NCBI RefSeq assembly: GCF_933775445.1
Contig: NC_065878.1
Span: 15,325,395 to 15,389,394 of the forward strand
Length of the DNA: 64,000 nt
Source: Argentina anserina
Taxonomy: Eukaryota; Streptophyta; Magnoliopsida; Rosales; Rosaceae
Direction: 5' to 3'
Below the pieces are notes generated by a model. That model was not told the DNA's origin and did not search any database. It worked only from the letters and a program-made list of their open reading frames with translations. The position numbers and the translations under genes are program-made. Below, in pieces: positions 25,028-34,674 of the stretch; the first letter of the stretch is position 1, and each line of letters opens with the position of its first letter.

Positions 25028-25029
25028 GT
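23831..25029. other. Intergenic DNA ending in a long TA microsatellite
   Basis: No gene recognised. A TA dinucleotide tract of about 60 bp (24965-25024) directly adjoins the foldback element at 25030. Long Ile-Tyr frames on both strands come only from this tract. Confidence 0.5.
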
Positions 25030-25433
25030 ACAGTCCATATCCAAAGTGAAGCTTCACTCTGAAATTACAGAGTGAAGTTCCAATTTTAGCACACTTTTCG
25101 GTCAAATTTGTTCACCATAAGCGATTCAATATTTAGGTATGATATTCAAGATCATCTATACAAAATTTCATCTAATTCGGATATCGTTAAGATATTGAAA
25201 TTAGATTAAATCAATGAATGAATTAAAACTGTTCAACGTGAACCGTTCGTGTAAATCCTAATTTTGAAAGCTCAAACCATTGTCAAATTGGATGAAATTT
25301 TGTAGAGATGATCTTGAATAACATACCTAAATATTGAATCACTTATAGTGAAAAAATTTGACCGACAAGTGTACCAAAATTAGAACTTCACTCTGTAATT
25401 TCAGAGTTAAGCTTCACTCTGAATAGGGACTGT
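25030..25433. mobile_element. Foldback MITE, copy 1
   Basis: A 404-bp element with ends ACAGTCC and GGACTGT. Its two arms are long imperfect inverted repeats (a CACTCTGAAATTACAGAGTG core near the left end is mirrored near the right end). Each arm has its own nested hairpin. It lies against TA-rich DNA on both sides. A second copy is at 58135-58520, with the central part in the opposite orientation. No coding capacity. Confidence 0.75.
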
Positions 25434-25536
25434 ATATCGGTATATATATCTATGGTAAGGTGTTAATGCTCAATTTGCACCTCCTCAAATCAGCAACGTT
25501 ACGTACGTACAGTGCTGCAAATTAGTAAGAGCATAG
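25434..25536. other. Short spacer between foldback copy 1 and Gypsy derivative
   Basis: TA-rich sequence, ending in the ATAG duplicated at the Gypsy insertion. Confidence 0.5.
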
Positions 25537-26160
25537 TGTCACGAGCTTACTTCTTTCGCTATGCAACTCGTGCGGCCTTAGCAACTCCCTTATGCTAAGT
25601 CAGCCTTACTCGCAAACGCCCTGCTAGAACAATTGAAAGGCAAGAGAATATTTCGAAAGAGAACTTATATTGAACAAGAGAACTTACAAGTTTACTTGGT
25701 AGCTTGCTTGCTAGATTGCTTGATTGAACAAATGAGAGGGGTGCCTTGCTATTTATAGGCATCCTCATCCTACTTGGCTAGTTCTAGAGATTTCTAGGAC
25801 TATGTACAATGTAGATGACTCTAGAGAGTTCTATACAATTCTACATAACTCTAAGATAGTCCTTGAGTATTCTAGAGACTTCCAGAGTGGTCTAGGTCCT
25901 TGAGCCTCTCCAAGGTTCTAGAGAGTTCCAGAGATGTCCAAAAATTTCTCAAACCTTCTGGAGACTTCTAAGACTTTCCAGAGTTTTCTATGACTCTCTA
26001 GAAGCTTCTACGATCTTCCGAAGTCTTCTATAACCTTCTATGACATTCCGGAGGGTTCTAAAGTCTTCCAGATGCTTCCAAAATACTCAAGTGATCTCTA
26101 ATACCTTCCTTGAGCCATATTGTCCAAGGAAAATTCTATGAAGGTTGGCGGGGTGTGACA
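25537..26160 (-). repeat. Gypsy derivative 3' LTR (624 bp)
   Basis: Identical to 28193-28816 except for two transitions. The inner two thirds is a purine/pyrimidine-biased stretch in which TTCTAGAG-, TTCCAGAG- and CTTCTAGAAG-like words recur. Confidence 0.95.
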
Positions 26161-26173
26161 CTCTCCCCCACCT
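26161..26173 (-). other. Gypsy derivative polypurine tract overlapping the stop codon
   Basis: The element strand reads AGGTGGGGGAGAG directly before the 3' LTR. The TAG stop of the gag-protease-chromodomain frame (26172-26174) forms the first bases of the tract. Confidence 0.85.
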
Positions 26174-28148
26174 AAGCACGCGATGCCCTCATCGCGCCTT
26201 CCTTCTTGTAACGCTGGATCTTGTCCTTAAATTGCCATAGTGTATCCTCGGACTCCCAGCTTGCTTCCGTATCAGGCATGCCCCTCCACTTAATAAGATA
26301 TTCCTTGTACATCGGCATGCCTCGACATCGGGTGACTCGATCGGCGAGTACTTCATCTACTTCTTTCCTTAAAGAAGTGACAAAAGTTGTTGGTGCCGGA
26401 TGTGAAGCTCCCCTTGATGAGTCTTCCATGAATTCTAACGTCGAAAACACCTTTACGCCTTGTTTTGTACCTCTAGTTGCCGGTACTACACAAGACTTGT
26501 CGCCGTCCATGATGCAAAGGCTATTAGTGAATGGCACCGGGAATGCCTTGACTTGATCATGGAACTCTAACCCCAAGACTACCTTGTAGTCATCCATCGG
26601 TACTATCGAGAAGTCTAGGTTCCCACTCCAAGCTCCCATGCTTGTCTTGACTCCTCGAGCTACTCCTTGTATGGGGCGGGCAGGTGAGTTAACCGCCTTG
26701 ATGGAGCCCCCTCCATTGCTTGCCTTTAGTCCTAGCCTGCGTGCTTCCTCAATGGAAATGAAGTTGTGGGTTGCCCCCGTGTCGAGCATTGCCGTTGTTG
26801 GCTTCCCACCTATGGTGATGTCCGTGAAGAGTAAACCTTTGGCTTGGACCTTGGGTGTAGAGCGAATCGCATTAAGCACCTGCAAAGACCCCAAGTGTGC
26901 ACCTCCATTGCCACCCTCGGCTTCACTCTCGCCTTGATGACTTCCTAAGAGCGCGCTTAGTGCTCTCCTTTGTGGGCAATGCCTAGCCCAATGCGGACCA
27001 TCGCATAGGAAGCACTTGTTGTCGTTTGGCTTGTCCGAGCTCCGCATGTCCCTTGACTTGCCTTTATCCTTGAACCTTGCCGAGTAGCTCTCACGGCGGG
27101 GCTCCTCCTTGCGTTGGATTTTGTCTCCCCCACCTTTGGCATAGTTGCTCTTCTTCTCTTTGGGCTTGGTGGTCTCTCTTGGACTTGAGAAATCGACTAA
27201 GCCTTCGGCCACGGCTATGGCGGTAGCAAGGTCTTGCACTCCACGTCGCCTAAGCTCCGTCTTGGCCCATGATTGGAGACCATCCATGAAATTGAAGAGA
27301 GCATCCTTGTCGGATAGGTCGGGAATCTCAAGCACCAAGTTAGTGAATTCTCTAACATAATCACAAATTGGCCCAGTGTGCTTGAGCCTTCGCAAGCGAG
27401 CTCTTGCCTCATCCTCGGCATTCTCGGGATAAAATTGCTTCTTGAGCTCTTTAACAAAGTCATCAAAGGTAGAGATGGTGCACATACCTCTTTCGACATC
27501 TCCTCGCCTTCTCCTCCACCATAACATGGCGGTGTCGGTGAGATAAAGAGTCGCGGTCTTTATCTTGGCATCCTCCTCCATGATGCCTACGGCCCCAAAG
27601 TATTGATCTAGCCCCCATAAGAAGTTGTCTACTTCTCGAGCGTTGCGCATGCCTCCGAAGCTCTTTGGCTTTGGCACCTCGATCCGCTTGGCTTCCACGT
27701 TGCTGCTGGTACTAGCCCCCGCGGCTAGTGCGCGCTTGCAAAGGGCAAGATCTGCTTGCATTGCCTCCATGCGTGCAGAATCTGCCTGCATCTCCTCTAT
27801 GCGTGCAAGCATGCTATTGTGCTCCCTTTCTTGAACTTCACGCATCCGGGCGAGTTCCCCCATGAACTCCTCGCGAACCTTGTCTATCTCGCCCCGCAAG
27901 GACTCCTCTAGCTTGAGCATCATGCCCTTGATCGCAGTGTGGATTGCGGCGTCCTCCGCCTCCAAGTCTTCCACCTGGGCTCCCATGCCACTCACGCTCT
28001 CTTCCACTTGAGCTAGGCGTGAGTCGATTGCAGCTAACATGTCCTTCACTCGTTCCTTCTTTGGAACCGTCGGGTTGACAAGTTCTTCATGACCCTTCTC
28101 TTGCGTGTCGTCAGAACCACTACCAACAGGATTGTCATTCTTTGCCAT
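26172..28148 (-). CDS. Gag-protease-chromodomain fusion protein (658 aa)
   Basis: One open frame of 658 codons starting only 24 bp after the primer-binding site. Residues 30-145 are heptad-like and probably a coiled coil. Residues 155-320 are the retroviral-type capsid (VPKPKSFGG, AMLWWRRRRGDV, FVKELKKQFYPENAEDEAR). Residues 379-391 are a zinc knuckle CX2CX3HX4C. Residues 455-530 are an aspartic protease with LDTGATHNFI. Residues 597-658 are a chromodomain (YKEYLIKWRGMPDTEASWE). In full-length chromoviruses about 900-1000 residues of reverse transcriptase, RNase H and integrase lie between protease and chromodomain. Here the join is near residue 596 (about 26360) with the frame kept. The chromodomain normally directs integrase to chromatin, so its survival on a gag protein is unexpected. 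No internal stop or frameshift. Confidence 0.92.
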   Translation of the reverse strand: MAKNDNPVGSGSDDTQEKGHEELVNPTVPKKERVKDMLAAIDSRLAQVEESVSGMGAQVEDLEAEDAAIHTAIKGMMLKLEESLRGEIDKVREEFMGELARMREVQEREHNSMLARIEEMQADSARMEAMQADLALCKRALAAGASTSSNVEAKRIEVPKPKSFGGMRNAREVDNFLWGLDQYFGAVGIMEEDAKIKTATLYLTDTAMLWWRRRRGDVERGMCTISTFDDFVKELKKQFYPENAEDEARARLRRLKHTGPICDYVREFTNLVLEIPDLSDKDALFNFMDGLQSWAKTELRRRGVQDLATAIAVAEGLVDFSSPRETTKPKEKKSNYAKGGGDKIQRKEEPRRESYSARFKDKGKSRDMRSSDKPNDNKCFLCDGPHWARHCPQRRALSALLGSHQGESEAEGGNGGAHLGSLQVLNAIRSTPKVQAKGLLFTDITIGGKPTTAMLDTGATHNFISIEEARRLGLKASNGGGSIKAVNSPARPIQGVARGVKTSMGAWSGNLDFSIVPMDDYKVVLGLEFHDQVKAFPVPFTNSLCIMDGDKSCVVPATRGTKQGVKVFSTLEFMEDSSRGASHPAPTTFVTSLRKEVDEVLADRVTRCRGMPMYKEYLIKWRGMPDTEASWESEDTLWQFKDKIQRYKKEGAMRASRA

Positions 28149-28172
28149 TGTGTCGAGCTAGCCTCTTGATCG

Positions 28173-28190
28173 AACCTGGCTCTGATACCA
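28173..28190 (-). other. Gypsy derivative primer-binding site (tRNA-iMet)
   Basis: The element strand reads TGGTATCAGAGCCAGGTT two bases after the 5' LTR. This is an 18-base uninterrupted complement of the 3' end of plant initiator tRNA-Met, longer than the usual 12 or so bases. Complementarity appears to resume after a one-base gap. Confidence 0.9.
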
Positions 28191-28192
28191 AC

Positions 28193-28816
28193 TGTCACGA
28201 GCTTACTTCTTTCGCTATGCAACTCGTGCGGCCTTAGCAACTCCCTTATGCTAAGTCAGCCTTACTCGCAAACGCCCTGCTAGAACAATTGAAAGGCAAG
28301 AGAATATTTCGAAAGAGAACTTATATTGAACAAGAGAACTTACAAGTTTACTTGGTAGCTTGCTTGCTAGATTGCTTGATTGAACAAATGAGAGGGGTGT
28401 CTTGCTATTTATAGGCATCCTCATCCTACTTGGCTAGTTCTAGAGATTTCTAGGACTATGTACAATGTAGATGACTCTAGAGAGTTCTATACAATTCTAC
28501 ATAACTCTAAGATAGTCCTTGAGTATTCTAGAGACTTCCAGAGTGGTCTAGGTCCTTGAGCCTCTCCAAGGTTCTAGAGAGTTCCAGAGATGTCCAAAAA
28601 TTTCTCAAACCTTCTGGAGACTTCTAAGACTTTCCAGAGTTTTCTATGACTCTCTAGAAGCTTCTACGATCTTCCGAAGTCTTCTATAACCTTCTATGAC
28701 ATTCCGGAGGGTTCTAAAGTCTTCCAGATGCTTCCAAAATACTCAAGTGATCTCTAATACCTTCCTTGAGCCATATTGTCCAAGGAAAATTCTATGAAGG
28801 TTGGCGGGGCGTGACA
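28193..28816 (-). repeat. Gypsy derivative 5' LTR (624 bp)
   Basis: Promoter-bearing LTR for the minus-strand transcript, with TATAAATA at 28406-28413. Two differences from the other LTR. Confidence 0.95.
28406..28413 (-). promoter_or_regulatory. TATA box in the Gypsy derivative 5' LTR
   Basis: The minus strand reads TATAAATA. The equivalent box in the 3' LTR is at 25750-25757 and could drive transcription toward lower coordinates. Confidence 0.6.
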
Positions 28817-28820
28817 ATAG

Positions 28821-30126
28821 GCTAAATAATTCAGCCAGACGACTAAAGATATGCAAGGCATGCATTTTGATAATTTTCACGATAAGAAACTTTTAACTAG
28901 TTGAAGAAAAAAAAGCTTGAAGCGTGAATTTGAATAAGGTGAAACTGAAAGATTTTTGGTTTAAAAACAAGCATGCATGAAATTCCATTTCTAAAACCAA
29001 ATTTCATGGAGTCCTAATCATTTGTCGGGTATTGTTATTTGAGAGCAAACAAGTAATATATATATTGTACGTACTTCAAGAAGAGTGGAAAAGACAGTGG
29101 GCTACAAGGGGTGGTCAAATTTCTTCATTAAACTATATATAATTACTATAAAAAATTTAATTCTTATATTCTGGTCCCCTCAAAAATCTTTTAAACTTTT
29201 TGGTATTTTCATTATTTATCTTCTGGTTCTGCTATTGGAAAAAGAGATGGATATATGAATATGAAACTGAAAAAGTATGAACCAGTAACTTCATAACAAA
29301 CACTTAATTAATTGATAGGAAATGATTGTAGAAGATAACTGTGATCATTACAAAGTAATTAATTAGTATGGAATAAGTATATTGGAGTTGGATGGAATGC
29401 ACAAACCAAAACCTGTTAAGTGAGACAAATTCTCAACAAAACTGAAAATAAGAGGGAGCTTATCCACGCAGTATTCGCAATCACACACAACTATTGTGGG
29501 GGTGAGCAATCATTCTCTCTGACCCAATAGAAGGCTCGATCAACCCTAGCTTGGTGTGTAAAAACTCTTGTAATATATGAACGTAGGTGTCGGCACTCGG
29601 CAAGTAAGTAATTAAAAACTACATTATATACATTTTATTCAAATATCAGATATCCAATTAACAAACTTGATGCCTGATCATAAAACCAACTACAACCTTA
29701 CCATGATTACTATCGTCTAAATGTACTGGCAAAGTGTTGCGAGAGTGTCCACTTATGTTGTATCACCTAGAGTCCTAGAGGCCGGCAATGCCACACCTCA
29801 AAGGATGTCAAACACTTTTCGGTGCATACAAGGACGTAGCTATATACAAGTTACGGTGTCTCAAATTATTAAAAATATATCTTTCTAGTTAAATTTTAGT
29901 GTAAAAATTAAATTTTAAATATTAGTTCATCTTAAATTTATATATATAGCTCATAAATAATCATAATTTTTTTTCTAGCCAAAATCATTATGAAATCTTA
30001 GTTCCGCCCTTATAGAGATTTAGTTTATTGGGGTGTCCAAACCAAAGGAGGCAGACACAAGATTTTTTTTATTTTTTTGGAAATGAGAGAGACACAAGAT
30101 CTATACCCAAATGTACATATACATCA
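28821..30126. other. Intergenic DNA, no gene seen
   Basis: AT-rich spacer between the Gypsy derivative and the 3' end of the CHY1-like pseudogene. No recognisable gene or element. Confidence 0.5.
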
Positions 30127-30824
30127 TCAAAGCTTGGAAATGGTTTGGAAGTTGGATTTTGGAGGGAGGTTCAATTCTTCCGCCTCTTTAGTTGAACTCC
30201 AACTTACTAGGCTCCCACTTAGGGCTCTTATTCTTGTCCCACAGCAATCTTTTGCAACCCTCTATAAAATCATTTTTATTTTGCCCCTCGCGACATGATA
30301 CACCATTCTATGATCTCGAGCAAGACATTCATGGAGCCCTTGTGATCGACCTTCCTTCTCTAATCGATCTCAATGAAATCTTCAAACTTATCGGTGACGC
30401 CTTCTTAAGTGATTGAATTGTGGAGGATATCCATGGATCATCCTCAATACATGTAGCCTCCTGCTCGAGTGCACTTCAAATTTCTTCCACTGTCCTCCTC
30501 TCCTCCTCGGAAAACAGTTTTCAATAACATCCATTTTCTGTAAAGCACTACCGCTCCCTTGCAAAGATGGTTTGACAGAGTATTCATCTATAATAGCTGA
30601 AATATAAATTATGAGATCAGTGGTTGAGGTACCATCTTTTACCAAAGCAATTTTGCATGCTAGTTCTTCTTCAAGTAAAGCCAATTTGGTTGCTGGAACA
30701 AAGTGAGTTGCTAGACCGCAAGCAAGCAGTTCAGGACCGTCCAATCTGGCGCCGGTTAGGGCAAGATATTCTCCCAATAATCCGGGAAGTCTCGATAGGA
30801 AATAAGAGGCACCCGAGTCAGGAA
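30127..30824 (-). pseudogene. CHY1-like copy 2, 3' part (downstream of the Copia-2 insertion)
   Basis: Continues the frame interrupted at 37955. It begins in the target duplication and gives DSGASYFLSRLPG, GEYLALTGARLDGPELL and ACGLATHFVPA, all characteristic of plant 3-hydroxyisobutyryl-CoA hydrolases. Near 30490-30510 a frameshift breaks a CF..EEERRTVEEI stretch and a TGA follows. Beyond, homology continues in pieces (SLKKASPISLKISLRSIREG, then DKNKSPKWEPSKLE and NLPPKS) to a terminal SKL and TGA at 30127-30129. SKL is the peroxisomal targeting signal expected of this enzyme. No introns interrupt this region, although family members usually have many. Confidence 0.85.
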
Positions 30825-31362
30825 TGTTAAACTAATGATGTGAATGACTACATCTTAACATCTTAAGTAAGAATTAATCCCACAAACTAAGCACACAAAA
30901 TATGAAATAAAACATTATGAATTCCTGATAGTGTAGAGACTCACCAGTAGAAGAACTTCCTAAGCCAGCCATTGCTCCACGTTTTCTGCAGCTGCACCAA
31001 GACACTCTTCTGAAACACAGCACAAGAACACAGTATGGGGCTGAACTTAATGTTTTCTCTCTTGTATGTGATCAGGGAATATCTCTCATATTTATACCAG
31101 TGTAAACTCCACTTTGTGCTCACCCATAGAGAGTCCAAAGTAGACTAAAATGTTATCTGTTAAGAGACCTAATTGTTATCACAAACTTCATATTGAACAG
31201 GTTGTCAATCTGATAAGTCTTCTAGATTTATCAAGAGATATATATCTTGATAACTACTGTAATAGGATTACTACATATATAATTCTGCTATTCAATTGAT
31301 TTAATTCAATTGCATTATCTTAAGTGGTTGAGATAATGTCAAGTCCATTTTTATTTCTAACA
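30825..31362 (-). repeat. Copia-2 3' LTR (538 bp)
   Basis: Near-identical to 37415-37954. On the element strand it starts TGTTAGAAATAAAA and ends GTTTAACA. Confidence 0.95.
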
Positions 31363-31375
31363 TTCTCCCACTTGG
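31363..31375 (-). other. Copia-2 polypurine tract
   Basis: The element strand reads CAAGTGGGAGAA immediately before the 3' LTR. Confidence 0.8.
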
Positions 31376-31924
31376 ACTGATATTGTCTCTACTGTATAAT
31401 TGAACTAATGACTGAAACAAATAGCAACTGTAATGTGCACATGAACTATATAAAACCCTGTACTTATCCAGCTTGATCAAGTAAAAGTAACTATTGCAGA
31501 ACTCAGAAACAAGTATGTTATGAGCAACAAGTTGATTAAGAGCCACTAACAAAGATCACAGTACTCACATAAGCTATTGTGATAATGAAATATGAAGGCT
31601 AATATATCTACTTGTAAATGCCATTCTTTCACATCCCTCTGTATGACTTTGTCAAAACAAAATCTCCAGCAACATAATGAACTCCAGTGAATTTGGAATT
31701 GCTGGACTGAACTGAATTGCTTAAAGCATGAATGTTCACCTGTAAAACACACAATATTTATAAAATAGAATACAAAACTTTCAGAATTCGAATTAAAAGA
31801 CATGTAGGATTCTGAAATACCTTAAATTTTATTGATTGCTTGCAGAACAAAGTACAAAAGTTGCAGTAATACAGTAAAGAAACTGAAACTAAATGTTACA
31901 GTGAGATAAAAATTCATAAATTGC

Positions 31925-33469
31925 TCAGTACTCCCACTGAACACAAGCATCATCCAATTTGGATAAAATCCCCATATTCTTTACATGTTTCTTGAATGTT
32001 TCAACAGGTAAGGCCTTAGTAAAAGGATCTGCAAGCTGTGACTCTGTATAAATATATAAAACTATAACCTCTCCATTTTTCACTCTCTGTCTAGTACTGT
32101 AGAATTTTAGATCAATGTGTTTAGAGTTGCAGGACCTTTTATTGTTCTTGGTGAAGAACACTGCAGCTTCATTATCACAGAATATCTTAAATGCATCAGA
32201 AACTAAAGAACTTAATATTTCAATTTGAATTATAAAATTCCTCATCCATAATCCCTGACACATTCCTTCATAACCTGCTATATATTCAGCTTGCATGGTG
32301 GAGGTGGTAATCAATTTGTGTTTCATTGTTTCCCAAGACACAGCCCCTCCAGCAAGCATGAATACATATCCACAAGTTGATTTATTTGATTCTGAAAAAC
32401 GACCTGCAAAGTCTGAATCTGTGTATCCTACCAACTCTAACTCTTTCTCCTGCCTATACACTAGCATATGAGACTTGGTCCTCTGTAAATACCTAAGTAC
32501 TTTTTTCCCAGCTATCCAATGTTCATGAGTAGGATTAGATTGAAATCTAGAGAGAATGTCAACTGCAAAAGCCAAATCAGGTCTTGTGCAGACCTGAGCA
32601 TACATGAGACTTCCAATAAGTTTAGCATACAGTGTGCTATCTATATCAGAACTCTTCCCCCCAATTTTTGAATTTTTATTCTTTGACAATTTATCTCCTT
32701 TAAACATAGGAACTTCACCAAATGCACAGTTTTCCATATTAAATCTTTTTAGGACCTTTTGTATGTAGTTATTTTGAGAAAGTCCTAATAAGCCATGTGC
32801 TCTATTCCTATGAATTTCAATTCCTAAAACATAAGAGGCTTCACCTAAATCTTTCATATCAAACTGATTTGATAAAAATGATTTAGTTTCTTTAAGTAGC
32901 TTTACATTGCTGCTTGCTAAAAGAATATCATCAACATACAGTATAAGAAAAATAAAACTATTCCCAACTGTCTTGATATAAACACATTCATCAACAATGT
33001 TTTCTGTAAATCCAAGTGAAGAGATTACTGAATCAAATTTTTTATACCACTGTCTAGAAGCTTGTTTCAACCCATATATGGATTTCTCAAGCTTACAAAC
33101 TAAATTCTCTTTCCCAGGTTCCACAAAACCTTCAGGTTGTTGCATATATATGACTTCTTCTAATTCTCCATTTAAGAATGTTGTTTTAACATCCATTTGA
33201 TGTAGTTCCATGTTATAATGAGCTACAAGTGCCATTATAATTCTGAATGAATCCTTGGTGGACACAGGAGAAAAGGTTTCATCATAGTCTATGCCCATTT
33301 TTTGTGTGAACCCTTTTGCTACTAACCTAGCCTTATACCTCTCTATGTTTCCATTAACATCCCTCTTAGTCTTAAAAACCCATTTTGAACCTATAGCTTT
33401 CTGATTTGGGTTAGGTCTTACAAGTTTCCACACTTTGTTTTGACTAATGGAAACAATTTCTGCTTCCAT
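31925..33469 (-). pseudogene. Copia-2 reverse transcriptase and RNase H block
   Basis: Open frame of 514 codons with KARLVAKGFTQKMGIDYDE, the MDVKTTFLNGEL motif, the catalytic YVDDILLA, and RNase H (STMQAEYIAGYEG, IFCDNEAAVFF, the SKHIDLKFYSTR motif). A TGA just upstream near 33480 separates it from the integrase part of the polyprotein. The block itself has no stop, so this domain was inactivated only by the breaks upstream. Confidence 0.9.
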
Positions 33470-34048
33470 TACGTTATGTCATTCTGTAATTTCAGTGCTC
33501 TCTATTGCTTGTTTATAACTTAATCATTATCTTCTGCATCCAACTCTTGTAAATAAACAATATAATTGATGTTTTCCCCAAAAGTTGGTTTTCTGTGTCT
33601 CTAAGATCTCCTAAGCTAAGGCTGTTTTACAATTTGATGTTCAGCTTGAATTTGGTTAGGTTCACCAAAATGCTCATTTTGAGCATGGTTAGGAGCATTC
33701 TGATCTAAGGCTACTAGTTCCTCGAAATTTTGATTTTGGACTGTAATTTTTGTATCATTAGTTTGCATTTCATTTTCTGAATTAAAAGGCAAAAAATTTT
33801 GCACAAGAACATTTTCTGTATTTTTTGTAGTTTCCTAAAAAACTGCAGTCAAGTCTTCAAAACTTGTATTACAGATATCTTCATCCATGAACTTAGCTTG
33901 ATGTGTTTCAAAAGTTCTGGTTGTTCTATTAGGTGTAAAATTTATAACCTTTTGATTTTTCACAATATCCAATGAAATGACAACTTATGGTTTTCTGATT
34001 TAACTTTTGTGCTAATTCTTTAGGTATTTTTGCTTCAGCTTTGCATCC

Positions 34049-34630
34049 TCAAACATGAAAATGATGCAAGCTTGGTTGTTTTCCTGTCCAAAGTTCAAAT
34101 GGAGTCTTTTCTACAGATTTACTAGGGGCTCGGTTGCAAATATAATTTGCAGTCTTAAGAGCCTCACCCCATAGGAATTTAGGCAACCTTGTAGTGCACA
34201 TCATTCTTATCACCATATTTATTAAGGTTCTATTTTTTCTTTCTGCCACCCCGTTTTGTTGAGGGTTGTAGGGAGTTGTGTACTGAGCCTTAATGCCATT
34301 CTCTTGCAAGTAAAGTGCAAAATGTCCCTTTTGTTGGCCTGTTTTAGTATGTCTACCATAGTACTCCCCTCCTCTATCAGACCTAACAATTTTAATTTTA
34401 TTCTCTAGCTGCAATTCAACTTCAGTTTTATATATTTTGAATGCATGTAGTGCTTGAGATTTTTCTGATAAAAGATAAATGTAGCAGTACCTAGAAAAAT
34501 CGTCTATAAAGGTGATAAAGTATACATTTCCACATATGGTTTTGTGTTTAAAAGGGCCACATATGTCTGTATGAATTATTTCCAATAGTGAATGACTTTT
34601 AAATGCATTTGTGTTTCTGCTGTGTGTCAT
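34049..34630 (-). pseudogene. Copia-2 integrase core block
   Basis: Contains IHTDICGPF, FIDDFSRYCYIYLL, RSDRGGEYYG and YNPQQNGVAERKNRTL, the catalytic D-D-E core of retroviral-type integrase. It is bounded by a stop at each end: a TGA just upstream near 34650 and a stop at 34049. A few decayed segments of the integrase C-terminus follow down to about 33616, including an Asn/Gln-rich frame at 33616-33804. Confidence 0.88.
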
Positions 34631-34674
34631 TTTCCCTTTGCAACACTCTATTCAATCTGTTAAATCAGAATAAT

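Larger units (their letters stand above)
25537..28816 (-). mobile_element. Compact non-autonomous Gypsy (chromovirus) element
   Basis: A 3280-bp element with 624-bp LTRs that differ at two positions and are bounded by TGTCAC and GTGACA. A 4-bp duplication ATAG flanks it (25533-25536 and 28817-28820). On the minus strand the order is 5' LTR, tRNA-iMet primer site, one 658-codon frame (gag, zinc knuckle, protease, chromodomain), polypurine tract, 3' LTR. Reverse transcriptase, RNase H and integrase are absent, yet the frame runs straight from the protease linker into the chromodomain. It is similar in principle to gag-only LTR elements reported in plants (TR-GAG type). The near-identical LTRs and open frame indicate very recent movement using enzymes from a related full-length element. 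Confidence 0.95.

Noticed and set aside
24796..25105. Frames on both strands with long Ile-Tyr runs
   Set aside because: They are translations of the TA microsatellite at 24965-25024.
26221..27834. Several plus-strand frames
   Set aside because: Shadows of the 658-codon gag-protease-chromodomain frame on the other strand.
30941..31138. 65-codon frame repeated at 37531-37728
   Set aside because: It is part of the Copia-2 LTRs, not a gene pair.
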